NCBI GenBank assembly: GCA_943788365.1
Contig: CALSPZ010000001.1
Span: 310,001-374,000 of the forward strand
Length of the DNA stretch: 64,000 bases
Direction: 5' to 3'
DNA from: CAJQGY01 sp905478015
GTDB taxonomy: Bacteria > Pseudomonadota > Gammaproteobacteria > Magnimaribacterales > D2472
The position numbers were made by a program, and so were the translations under genes. The notes under the pieces are model-generated. The model did no database searches and was not told the origin of the DNA. It saw only the letters and a program-made list of their open reading frames with translations. Shown in pieces: positions 16,843 through 25,365 of the stretch; positions within the stretch are counted from its first letter, which is position 1, and each line of letters begins with the position of its first letter.

Positions 16843-18015
16843 ATGGACATAAATTTTACACAAGAAGATTTACAATTTAGGGATGAAATAAGAGATTGGC
16901 TCACGAATGGCGGCTATCCGTCGCATGTTAAACAAAAAACAGATAATGGCATTGCCTTAACCAAACAAGATATGATCGATTTTCATAAAGCAGTATCTGC
17001 AAAAGGTTGGATGGGATACAACTGGCCAAAGGAGCATGGAGGAACAGGTTGGTCTGCTACTCAACTGTATATATTTAACAAAGAATTTGGTTTAGGTGGC
17101 TGTCCACCACTTCTTGCTTTTGGTGTAAGCATGGTCGCACCTGTTATCTATACATTTGGTAATGAGGAGCAACAAAAAAGATTCCTTCCTGACATTCTTG
17201 AATTTAATACATGGTGGTGTCAAGGCTATTCAGAACCTGGATCAGGTTCAGATCTAGCATCTCTAAAAACTAAAGCAGTTAAAGAGGGAGATCATTACAT
17301 TATAAATGGTTCAAAAACCTGGACAACACTTGCACAAAATGCAGATTGGATTTTTGTTTTAGTAAGAACAGAAACTACAAAAATTAAACAAGAGGGAATT
17401 TCATTCATCTTAGTAGATATGAAGACTCCTGGAATAGAAGTTAAGCCTATCATTACCATAGATGGTGATCATGAAGTTAATTCGGTATTTTTCACAGATG
17501 TAAAAGTACCTGCTGAAAATTTAGTTGGTGAAGAAGGCAAAGGTTGGACTTACGCAAAATTCTTACTTGCTCATGAAAGGTTTGGTATCGCTGCTATTGG
17601 AACATCAATGAGACAGTTAAAAAGACTTAAGAATATTGTTTCTGAATTAGACAATCCCGAATTGGAAAAGAAAGTTACTGAATTAGAGATTTCTGTTTCT
17701 GCACTTGAGATGACAGAATTGAGATTATTATCAGCTCTTGAAAATGGTGGGCATCCAGGAGCTGAGTCATCAATCCTTAAAATCAAAGGGACTGAGATTC
17801 AACAAACACTAACAGAATTATTTGTTGAGGCTGCTGGTGAGTATGCTCTTATGTATCCAGGACCACATGGGTTTGAGTCAAACGCTAAACCTGAAGGCCC
17901 TGATTTTGTAGCTAATAGCATCTCAGCTTTTTTGAATATGCGTAAAGTTTCTATTTACGGCGGTAGTAATGAAATTCAAAAGAATATTATTTCAAAATTT
18001 GTTTTAGGAGTTTAA
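16843..18015 (+). CDS. Acyl-CoA dehydrogenase, large-type subunit (PimC-like)
   Basis: A 390-residue FAD-dependent acyl-CoA dehydrogenase. It has the N-terminal helical domain, the middle beta domain with SEPGSGSDL (about 130), GSKTWTT and a C-terminal helical bundle ending MRKVSIYGGSNEIQKNI. The classical E-G-T catalytic region reads G-G-S, as in PimC/FadE-type proteins that use a glutamate elsewhere or work as heteromers. It is paired with a second, smaller dehydrogenase four bases downstream, as in pimeloyl-CoA dehydrogenase PimC/PimD and the heterotetrameric mycobacterial FadE pairs. Substrate is unknown, probably a dicarboxylic, branched or ring-derived acyl-CoA. Electrons would go to EtfAB in this window. 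The ribosome site AAGGGA precedes the ATG. Confidence 0.85.
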   Translation: MDINFTQEDLQFRDEIRDWLTNGGYPSHVKQKTDNGIALTKQDMIDFHKAVSAKGWMGYNWPKEHGGTGWSATQLYIFNKEFGLGGCPPLLAFGVSMVAPVIYTFGNEEQQKRFLPDILEFNTWWCQGYSEPGSGSDLASLKTKAVKEGDHYIINGSKTWTTLAQNADWIFVLVRTETTKIKQEGISFILVDMKTPGIEVKPIITIDGDHEVNSVFFTDVKVPAENLVGEEGKGWTYAKFLLAHERFGIAAIGTSMRQLKRLKNIVSELDNPELEKKVTELEISVSALEMTELRLLSALENGGHPGAESSILKIKGTEIQQTLTELFVEAAGEYALMYPGPHGFESNAKPEGPDFVANSISAFLNMRKVSIYGGSNEIQKNIISKFVLGV

Positions 18016-18019
18016 AAAA

Positions 18020-19120
18020 ATGAATCTTAATTATAGTGAAGAGCAGATTATGCTCAAAGAGCAAATACAAAAGTTTTGTGAATCAGAATATGATTTTTAT
18101 AAAAGAGAGGACGTTGTTCAATCTGAAAATGATTTTGATGCAAATGTGTGGAACCTCTTCGCTGAACAGGGCTGGTTATCAATGCCTTTTTCAGAAGAGT
18201 CTGGAGGATTTGGTTTTGGTCCAATTGAGTTGTCTATCTTATTTGAAGAGTTTGGAAGGGCATTGGTAATAGAGCCGTATTTATCTTCTGTAGTTCTTTC
18301 AGGTAATATTCTTGATAATAGTTCATATAGCGAAAAGAACTCCATTATTGAAGCTATTTGTTCTGGATCTATGCATGTGTCATTAGCATATGCCGAATCT
18401 TCAAATAAATATGATTACCATAATCCTCTAACTAATTTATCTAGTGATAATAAACTAAATGGTACAAAAGCATTGGTTTTAAATGGAGCAAATGCTTCTA
18501 AATTTATTGTTTCTTGTAAATCAGGTAATGATTTAGCTCTTGTTATTGTTGATGCTAATTCAGATGGAGTCTCTGTAACTTCATTTCCAACAGTTGATGG
18601 CCAAACATGTTCAGAAGTTTCATTTGAAAATGTTTTAATATCAAATGATTCTATTATCTCATCTGGATCAGATGCAAATAGCTTGCTAAAAAGAGCTATC
18701 AATCTTGCTACATTATGCATTAGTGCTGAAGCCGTAGGCTGTATGACTTCTTGTTATTTAAAAACAGTTGAATATACAAAATCTAGAGAACAATTTGATC
18801 AACCAATTTCTAATTTTCAAGTTTTACAGCATAGAATGGTAGATATGTTTATTGAAAGTGAATTATGCAAATCCCTTTTAATCAAGGCTATGCTTGAGGT
18901 TGATTCAAACTCTGAGGATATGTTTAAACATGTATCCGCACTTAAGTCTCAGATTGGTAAATCTGGCAAGTTTTCAGCTCAACAAGCCGTACAACTTCAT
19001 GGTGGTATGGGTGTGAGCGATGAGCTAATGATCGGACATTATTTAAAAAAAATGCTTACCATTGATGCTTTATTTGGAAACAGTGATTTTCATGTCAAAA
19101 GCTTTAGCGCATCTAACTAA
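18020..19120 (+). CDS. Acyl-CoA dehydrogenase, small-type subunit (PimD-like)
   Basis: A 366-residue acyl-CoA dehydrogenase-fold protein, divergent from the preceding one. Seen are MNLNYSEEQIMLKEQIQKF, typical of family N-termini, GFGPIELSILFEEFGRAL, and the C-terminal SAQQAVQLHGGMGVSDELMIGHYLKK, where the Q-L-H-G-G-x-G stretch contacts FAD across the dimer. The middle domain is less conserved and lacks the S-E-P-G-x-G-S-D motif, as expected for the small partner of a PimC/PimD-like or FadE28/29-like heterotetramer. The four-base spacing to the large-type gene indicates co-translation. Confidence 0.82.
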   Translation: MNLNYSEEQIMLKEQIQKFCESEYDFYKREDVVQSENDFDANVWNLFAEQGWLSMPFSEESGGFGFGPIELSILFEEFGRALVIEPYLSSVVLSGNILDNSSYSEKNSIIEAICSGSMHVSLAYAESSNKYDYHNPLTNLSSDNKLNGTKALVLNGANASKFIVSCKSGNDLALVIVDANSDGVSVTSFPTVDGQTCSEVSFENVLISNDSIISSGSDANSLLKRAINLATLCISAEAVGCMTSCYLKTVEYTKSREQFDQPISNFQVLQHRMVDMFIESELCKSLLIKAMLEVDSNSEDMFKHVSALKSQIGKSGKFSAQQAVQLHGGMGVSDELMIGHYLKKMLTIDALFGNSDFHVKSFSASN

Positions 19121-19125
19121 ACTAA

Positions 19126-19140
19126 TGTAAATTATTTACA
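19126..19140. promoter_or_regulatory. 15-bp palindrome upstream of gapA (TGTAAA-N3-TTTACA)
   Basis: A perfect inverted repeat with 6-bp arms and a TTA centre, 65-79 bases before the GAPDH start. It has the same form as the repeat between the ETF genes (56845-56859) and resembles the one upstream of aceA (29449-29463). It matches the HexR consensus TGTARTWWWAYTACA at 13 of 15 places. The right arm could double as a -35 element (TTTACA, 16 bases, TAAATA). The regulator is inferred only. Confidence 0.42.
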
Positions 19141-19204
19141 AATAATTAGTGCATTTTAAATACGTTGTTATAGAATTTAATTTTATTATTTAACTTCTAT
19201 TTAA

Positions 19205-20707
19205 ATGACTGATCAAAAAGACCCAAATTTTATTTCAACTGCTAGACAGAATAGGATTCTTCCAGAAGATTCTTTTGGGGATTGGAAATGGAGAGAGGCA
19301 TTAGCTGAGCTAATGGTCCCACTAATTGGTTCGTTATATAGAAATGGTATAAACACATTGGTTTATGGCAAATCATTAGTCAATCAGTCACCAGTAGAAC
19401 TAATGAGAGCTCATAGATTTGCAAGACAATCTGATAATAATGAGCTTAGTGAATTTGAGACATATCCAATACTTCAACATCTTGCCTCTCTTCAACTTAA
19501 TGACTGTGAGGTTGATATTGGTGAATTAGCAGTCAGGTGTCCATTTTTTAATAGACTCAAGGATGATCAAACTGGACTTGATACATATATAAATGAACAA
19601 TTAAAAGATGTTATTGGTTTCGACTCTATTAGACCATCATCGCCTACAAATATTGTGCTATATGGTTTTGGTAGGGTAGGAAGACTGATTACTAGAATGC
19701 TTGTTCAGTCAACAGGGCCAGGTAACTACTTCAGATTAAGTGCAATTGTTATAAGAAAAGCTTCTGATGATGATATTTATAAAAGAGCTAGCTTGTTACA
19801 AAGAGATTCAGTTCACGGACCATTTAATGGAACCGTTAGAGTCGATGAAAGCTCAAATTCCCTAATAATAAATGGTAATCCTGTTAAAGTTATATACGCA
19901 AATGACCCTAGCGAAGTAGCATACGCTGATTATAGTATAAATAATCCTATCGTTATTGATAATACAGGCGTTTGGAGGGATGAAGAGGGATTATCATTAC
20001 ATTTAAAATCTGGAGCAAAAAAAGTTGTTTTAACGGCACCAGCTAAAGGTAATATTAAAAATATTGTTAATGGTGTTAACAATAATATATTAGAAGACAG
20101 TGATGAAATAATATCTGCTGCCTCTTGTACTACTAATGCAATAGTGCCTGTTTTAGATGTATTAAATAAAGAATATGGTATTACTGGTGGGCATATTGAG
20201 ACAGTTCATTCTTATACAAATGATCAGAATCTTATCGATAATTTTCATAAAGGTGACAGGCGAGGTAGAAGTGCTGCTTTAAATATGGTTATTACCTCAA
20301 CGGGAGCTGTAAAAGCAGTATCCAAGGCATTACCAGAATTAGAAGGAAAATTAACTGGAAATGCCATTAGGGTTCCCACACCTAATGTTAGTCTTGCAAT
20401 TTTATCTCTTGCCCTTAACACTAAAACCAATAAAGAATCTTTAAATAATTACCTAAGATCAATGGCTTTTCACTCTTCATATAGAGAAATTCTTGGATTT
20501 GTTAATTCTTCTGAAGTTGTTTCAACTGATTTTTATTCTTCACCATTTGCTAGCATTATTGATTCACAAGCAACCATTGCAAGTGGTAAAAGAGTTACCT
20601 TATATTGCTGGTATGACAATGAGTATGGTTACTCAAAACAGGTAGCATCTTTATCTAAAAAATTAGCTGGTGTTAACCTTCTCAGATTACCAAGGCCAAT
20701 TGATTAA
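19205..20707 (+). CDS. gap: Glyceraldehyde-3-phosphate dehydrogenase, long form
   Basis: It interconverts glyceraldehyde-3-phosphate and 1,3-bisphosphoglycerate. The 500 residues are far more than the usual 330: about 148 N-terminal residues precede the Rossmann motif NIVLYGFGRVG. The catalytic Cys is C308 in A-A-S-C-T-T-N and the activating His is H335 in E-T-V-H-S-Y-T. Long GAPDHs of this type are known next to mfd and nqr genes in Pseudomonas and relatives and are thought to act mainly in gluconeogenesis. The extension is helical and includes FGDWKWREALAELMVPLIG; its role is unknown. A HexR-like palindrome lies upstream. No strong ribosome site precedes the ATG, but the N-terminus resembles the family's. 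Confidence 0.92.
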   Translation: MTDQKDPNFISTARQNRILPEDSFGDWKWREALAELMVPLIGSLYRNGINTLVYGKSLVNQSPVELMRAHRFARQSDNNELSEFETYPILQHLASLQLNDCEVDIGELAVRCPFFNRLKDDQTGLDTYINEQLKDVIGFDSIRPSSPTNIVLYGFGRVGRLITRMLVQSTGPGNYFRLSAIVIRKASDDDIYKRASLLQRDSVHGPFNGTVRVDESSNSLIINGNPVKVIYANDPSEVAYADYSINNPIVIDNTGVWRDEEGLSLHLKSGAKKVVLTAPAKGNIKNIVNGVNNNILEDSDEIISAASCTTNAIVPVLDVLNKEYGITGGHIETVHSYTNDQNLIDNFHKGDRRGRSAALNMVITSTGAVKAVSKALPELEGKLTGNAIRVPTPNVSLAILSLALNTKTNKESLNNYLRSMAFHSSYREILGFVNSSEVVSTDFYSSPFASIIDSQATIASGKRVTLYCWYDNEYGYSKQVASLSKKLAGVNLLRLPRPID

Positions 20708-20736
20708 AATACCTAGAATATAGAACATAATACGCT

Positions 20737-20742
20737 TATAAT
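20737..20742 (+). promoter_or_regulatory. Probable -10 element of the nqr operon
   Basis: A perfect TATAAT hexamer 43 bases before the nqrA GTG, in the only gap of useful size between gap and nqrA. No convincing -35 is visible 16-18 bases upstream. This position would give a leader of about 36 bases. Confidence 0.4.
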
Positions 20743-20784
20743 CACCTCGATTTTGTAAAGACTATTAACTATTAAGTAATTTAA

Positions 20785-22092
20785 GTGATTTTAATTAAAA
20801 AAGGTTTAAATCTTCCCATATCTGGACATCCTGAGCCAGTTGTATCTGATACACCAACTATAAATAAAGTTGCAATTATGGGAAATGATTTTGAAGGCAT
20901 GAAGCCTACAATGCTAGTCAAAGAGGGCGAGATAGTTAAGCTTGGTCAAAAAATAATTGAAGATAAAAAAAATCCAGGTGTTTTTTTTACATCCCCATGT
21001 GGTGGTGAAGTTTCTTCAATAAACAGAGGTGAGAAAAGAAAATTTCTATCAATAGAAATTGATATTGCTTCTGATGAGGAGTTTGTTGAATTTGATCTGG
21101 ATCAAGATCCATTGAATCTGCTAATAGAATCAGGTTTATTTAACTCATTTAGAACAAGGCCTTTTAACAGAACACCAAAAATTAATGATAGGCCTGATAA
21201 AATTTTTATAAATGCATGTGATACTAATCCACTTTCCATAAGCCCAGATCATGTCATTACACTACACAAACAGGATTTTAATGCTGGTGTTGAATTTATT
21301 TCTAATTTATTTGATTCAGATACAAATTTAGCATATCAAGATGATGATTTAAGTTATTCTTTTAACAATGTAGAATCTCAACAATTTACCGGCCCTCATC
21401 CAGCAGGGTTATCTAGCACTCACATTAATTCAATTTACCCTGTAAGCATAAATAGAACAGTATGGACAATAAACTATCAAGAAGTTATCTCTATTGGATA
21501 TTTATTAAATAATGGTAAATTAAGAACTCATAAACACATATCTCTTGCAGGTGAATCAGTTTTTAAACCATCTATCGTTTCAGCAAGAATAGGAGCAAGT
21601 CTTGATCAGTTAACTGCTGGTAAAGTTAAAACTAGTTCTAGAATAATATCTGGGTCTGTATTATTTGGACATGAGTCAGTTGATGTGATGTCATATCTAG
21701 GTTTCTATGATAACCAAGTTTCAGCTATACCTAATAATCCAGATGATATTTTCTTAAATTGGATAATGCCTGGAAAAAATCTTCACTCTAAGCTGAATGT
21801 ATTTGCATCAGCTTTTAAAAAACCTGAAAAATTCTCTTTTAATACAAGCATTAACGGAGGAAATAGAGCGATTGTTCCAGTTGGTTCTTATGAAGAAATC
21901 ATTCCTTTAGACATTCTCATGACTCAATTATTGAAAGCTCTTGTAGTTGGAGATATAGAGGTTGCAATTGACTTGGGAATGCTTGAGCTAACTGCAGAAG
22001 ACTTGGCATTAGCAACTTATGTATGTCCGAGTAAATATGATTATTGCTCCATACTCATGGATAACTTAAACAAGGTATACGAAGAGCTATGA
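20785..22092 (+). CDS. nqrA: Na+-translocating NADH:quinone reductase subunit A
   Basis: The cytoplasmic-side subunit of the six-subunit Na+-NQR, a respiratory pump that oxidises NADH, reduces ubiquinone and exports Na+. Its 435 residues are close to the usual 445. Seen are the N-terminal KKGLNLPISGHPE, FTSPCGGEVSSINRGEKR and FTGPHPAGLSSTHI segments, all conserved in NqrA. The start is GTG, directly giving the family N-terminus. It is first gene of nqrABCDEF-apbE-nqrM; its stop overlaps the nqrB start by 4 bases (ATGA). Confidence 0.96.
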   Translation: MILIKKGLNLPISGHPEPVVSDTPTINKVAIMGNDFEGMKPTMLVKEGEIVKLGQKIIEDKKNPGVFFTSPCGGEVSSINRGEKRKFLSIEIDIASDEEFVEFDLDQDPLNLLIESGLFNSFRTRPFNRTPKINDRPDKIFINACDTNPLSISPDHVITLHKQDFNAGVEFISNLFDSDTNLAYQDDDLSYSFNNVESQQFTGPHPAGLSSTHINSIYPVSINRTVWTINYQEVISIGYLLNNGKLRTHKHISLAGESVFKPSIVSARIGASLDQLTAGKVKTSSRIISGSVLFGHESVDVMSYLGFYDNQVSAIPNNPDDIFLNWIMPGKNLHSKLNVFASAFKKPEKFSFNTSINGGNRAIVPVGSYEEIIPLDILMTQLLKALVVGDIEVAIDLGMLELTAEDLALATYVCPSKYDYCSILMDNLNKVYEEL

Positions 22093-23315
22093 AGTTTCTA
22101 AGAAGTAGTATAGATAGTATTAAGCCCAACTTCATCGGAGATGGTAAGTACGCTAAATGGTTTCCTTTATTTGATGCATTTGAAAATTTTGTTTTTAATA
22201 CTAAAAAACTTACAAAAAACCCAGTTCATGTAAGGGATTCAGTAGACATACAAAAGATAATGGTTACTGTTTGGTTGGCTGCATTTCCAGCTATGTTTTT
22301 TGGTATGTATAATCTAGGAGATTATTCATTAAATTACTTAAACTTAATTGGCCAACAAAATACAGGGGATTGGCATCACGTTTTCGTAAATATTATTGGT
22401 TATGATCATACTAGTTTTATTGCAAAATTGTGGTTTGGAGCTTGCTACTTTCTTCCAATTTACATTACAGTTTTTGTTGTCGGTATAGCATGGGAAGCAC
22501 TTTTTGCAATTGTAAGAAAACATGAGATTAATGAAGGAGCTTTTGTTTCAACTATTCTTTTCTCTTTAAGCTGTCCTCCAGACTTACCATTATGGCAAGC
22601 TGCCATGGGTATAACCTTTGGTTTAGTAATAGGCAAGGAGATATTTGGTGGAACAGGTAAAAACTTTTTGAATCCAGCTTTGACTGGAAGGGCATTTTTA
22701 TATTTTGCTTATCCTGCTCAAATATCAGGAGATAAAGTATGGATAGCAGGGTTGGCTGATAATAATATTCTTCCTGAAGGTTATAGTGGAGCAACTGCGT
22801 TAGGTGTTGCTGCTACTGATGGGATGGAAGGAATACATAATAACTTTACCTGGACAGATTCTTTTTTAGGATTTATCCCCGGATCAGTTGGAGAAACTTC
22901 TGTTGTTGCTATCGGTATTGGTTTATTAATTTTACTCCTTACTAAAGTCGCCTCATATAGAATAATTTTAGGTACTCTTGTAGGAATGATTTTAATGTCA
23001 ACAACTTTAAATATTGTAGGCTCTGAAACTAATCCTATGTTTTATGTACCATGGTACTGGCATTTAGTCATTGGTAGTTTCGCATTTGGTCTTGTTTTTA
23101 TGGCTACAGAGCCAGTCTCAGGTTCTGGTACTAATACTGGAAGGTGGATATATGGTCTGGTTATAGGCATTACAGTAGTTCTTATAAGGGTTATAAACCC
23201 AGCATTCCCAGAGGGCATGATGCTTGCAATACTTTTTGCCAACCTCCTTGCTCCTGTAATTGATCATCTTGTTGTTATGTCCAATATTAAAAGAAGGAAG
23301 GTGCGTTTATCATGA
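22089..23315 (+). CDS. nqrB: Na+-translocating NADH:quinone reductase subunit B
   Basis: A polytopic inner-membrane subunit carrying riboflavin and a covalently bound FMN. It has 408 residues and about ten hydrophobic helices. The FMN attachment motif S-G-A-T-A-L places the modified threonine at T236, the same number as in Vibrio cholerae NqrB. The FMN would be attached by the ApbE encoded at the end of this operon. Helices around VFVVGIAWEALFA and the FVSTILFSLSCPPDLPLW loop are typical. The gene overlaps both neighbours by 4 bases. Confidence 0.96.
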   Translation: MKFLRSSIDSIKPNFIGDGKYAKWFPLFDAFENFVFNTKKLTKNPVHVRDSVDIQKIMVTVWLAAFPAMFFGMYNLGDYSLNYLNLIGQQNTGDWHHVFVNIIGYDHTSFIAKLWFGACYFLPIYITVFVVGIAWEALFAIVRKHEINEGAFVSTILFSLSCPPDLPLWQAAMGITFGLVIGKEIFGGTGKNFLNPALTGRAFLYFAYPAQISGDKVWIAGLADNNILPEGYSGATALGVAATDGMEGIHNNFTWTDSFLGFIPGSVGETSVVAIGIGLLILLLTKVASYRIILGTLVGMILMSTTLNIVGSETNPMFYVPWYWHLVIGSFAFGLVFMATEPVSGSGTNTGRWIYGLVIGITVVLIRVINPAFPEGMMLAILFANLLAPVIDHLVVMSNIKRRKVRLS

Positions 23316-24085
23316 AAGAGTCAGTATTAAGAACTTTACTAGTAGCTTTTACAATTTGTCTTGTATGCTCCTTAGTAGTTTCATATACAGCTGTTGGTTT
23401 AAGAGATTTGCAGAATGAAAATAAACTTAATGATGAAAGAAAGAAAATTCTTCAATCCGCTAATATGTTTGACTCATCTTTAAGTATTGAATCTCAATTT
23501 GAACAATTAGAAATGAAATATGTTGATTTTTCTTCTGGAAAAGTTTTGGATACTTATAAGGATTTTGCAATTGAAACTTATAATCAAATTTCTACAACGA
23601 GAAATCCACTGCTCTCCACAAAAATACCAGCATCAGAAGATATTGCTATTATAAAAAACAGAGAGAATGTTGGTAAGTTTTATATATCACGAGATAAAAA
23701 TGGTGAATTAGATAAAATTATTCTTCCTATTAGGGGATATGGTTTGTGGGGAACCTTATTTGGTTACATATCTATTGAAAATGATTTTAATACAGTTGCA
23801 GGTCTTGAATTTTATTCTCACAAAGAAACTCCCGGGCTTGGAGCGGAAGTTGATAATCCAAAATGGAAAGCATTATGGCCAGGAAAAAAAATATACAAGG
23901 ATGATGTTGTAAGACTTTCAGTCTTAAAAGGACAGGTACCATCTGACGCAAATGATATAATGTATAAAGTTGATGGGCTATCAGGAGCCACACTCACAAG
24001 CAGAGGTGTGACTAATATGATCACTTACTGGTTTGGAGATTCGGGTTATTCTAAACTTTTATCAGAGTTAAATTATGAGTCTTAA
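23312..24085 (+). CDS. nqrC: Na+-translocating NADH:quinone reductase subunit C
   Basis: A periplasm-facing subunit anchored by one N-terminal helix (about residues 6-28) and carrying the second covalent FMN. The attachment motif S-G-A-T gives T227. Upstream the conserved H-K-E-T-P-G-L-G-A-E motif is present. The 257-residue length fits the family. Its start overlaps the nqrB stop and its 3' end overlaps nqrD by 11 bases. Confidence 0.95.
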   Translation: MKESVLRTLLVAFTICLVCSLVVSYTAVGLRDLQNENKLNDERKKILQSANMFDSSLSIESQFEQLEMKYVDFSSGKVLDTYKDFAIETYNQISTTRNPLLSTKIPASEDIAIIKNRENVGKFYISRDKNGELDKIILPIRGYGLWGTLFGYISIENDFNTVAGLEFYSHKETPGLGAEVDNPKWKALWPGKKIYKDDVVRLSVLKGQVPSDANDIMYKVDGLSGATLTSRGVTNMITYWFGDSGYSKLLSELNYES

Positions 24086-24761
24086 ACAATATAAAGAAGT
24101 TATATTTAAACCTCTTATTGATGAAAACCCAATTACGTTGCAAATACTAGGAATTTGCTCTGCTTTAGCCGTTACAAATAATCTTTCTGTCACTTTAGTT
24201 ATGTGTGTAGCACTTACAAGCGTTGTTGCGTTTTCAAATTTATTTATATCTATCATCAGAAACTATATACCTAGTAGCATTAGAATAATTGTGCAAATGA
24301 CCATAATTGCGTCCCTTGTTATTGTTGTTGACGAGCTATTGAAAGCTTATGACTATGAGACAAGTAAAAAGTTATCGGTATTTGTTGGTTTGATTATTAC
24401 AAATTGTATTGTGATGGGTAGGGCAGAGGCATTTGCAATGAAAGAAAAGCCACTATTGAGCTTTTTTGATGGTCTAGGTAATGGCTTGGGCTATAGTCTT
24501 ATCTTAATAGGGGTTGCCATAATTAGAGAGCTTTTTGGTTCTGGTAGTTTGATGGGATATGAGATATTTACATTAGTATCAAATGGCGGATGGTATCTGC
24601 CAAACAACCTTTTATTATTACCCCCTAGTTCTTTTATCATCATTGGTTTATTCATATGGGCTATTCGAACAATAAGGCCCATTCAAATTGAAGAAGATGA
24701 CTTTGCTGTCTCAAAGCATTCAACAGCACCAGATTTAACCAAGAGAGAACTAAATGTTTGA
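24075..24761 (+). CDS. nqrD: Na+-translocating NADH:quinone reductase subunit D
   Basis: A six-helix inner-membrane subunit of the RnfE/NqrD family, 228 residues. Conserved stretches are VIFKPLIDENPITLQILGIC, VGLIITNCIVMGRAEAFA, and the F-x-D-G-L-G-N-G-L-G-Y segment. Together with NqrE it binds an intramembrane Fe-S cluster between the subunits, and the conserved cysteines in L-G-I-C and T-N-C-I are present. Its 3' end overlaps nqrE by 8 bases. Confidence 0.96.
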   Translation: MSLKQYKEVIFKPLIDENPITLQILGICSALAVTNNLSVTLVMCVALTSVVAFSNLFISIIRNYIPSSIRIIVQMTIIASLVIVVDELLKAYDYETSKKLSVFVGLIITNCIVMGRAEAFAMKEKPLLSFFDGLGNGLGYSLILIGVAIIRELFGSGSLMGYEIFTLVSNGGWYLPNNLLLLPPSSFIIIGLFIWAIRTIRPIQIEEDDFAVSKHSTAPDLTKRELNV

Positions 24762-25365
24762 ACATTATTTAAATATATTTATAACTACAGTATTTATTGA
24801 AAATATAGCTTTAAGTGTTTTTTTGGGTATGTGTACATTTATAGCTATATCAAAAAAAATTGATGCTGCTTTCGGGTTAGGTATTGCTGTAATAGTTGTC
24901 TGTATAATTACAGTCCCTTTAAACAATCTTATCTATAATTTTATATTAAGAGAAGATGCGCTTGTATGGCTTGGGATAGAAGGAACAAATTTAGAGTTTG
25001 TTGAGCTTATAAGTTATATAGGCGTTATTGCTGCCTCGGTTCAGATACTTGAAATGTTTCTTGATAAATATGTACCAGCCCTATATACAGCCTTGGGGCA
25101 ATTTTTACCTTTAATTACTGTAAATTGCGCTATTCTAGGAGCATCTTTGTTCATGATTGAAAAAGATCTAATGTTTGGTGAAAGCGTTGTTTATGGTTTT
25201 GGAGCTGGATTTGGTTGGGCTTTGGCAATTGTTATTCTTGCTGGAATTAGAGAAAAACTTAAATACTCTGATATTCCTGAAGGATTAAAAGGGCTAGGAG
25301 CTACATTTATTATTGTAGGTTTAATGAGTTTTGGATTTATGTCGTTTGGAGGTATATCTTTATAA
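24754..25365 (+). CDS. nqrE: Na+-translocating NADH:quinone reductase subunit E
   Basis: A six-helix membrane partner of NqrD with inverted topology, 203 residues. Family stretches are NIALSVFLGMCTFIAISKKID near the N-terminus and FLPLITVNCAILGASLF in the middle; these contain the two cysteines that complete the NqrD/E cluster site. The tail FGFMSFGGISL is also typical. Its stop shares a base with the nqrF start (TAATG). Confidence 0.96.
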   Translation: MFEHYLNIFITTVFIENIALSVFLGMCTFIAISKKIDAAFGLGIAVIVVCIITVPLNNLIYNFILREDALVWLGIEGTNLEFVELISYIGVIAASVQILEMFLDKYVPALYTALGQFLPLITVNCAILGASLFMIEKDLMFGESVVYGFGAGFGWALAIVILAGIREKLKYSDIPEGLKGLGATFIIVGLMSFGFMSFGGISL

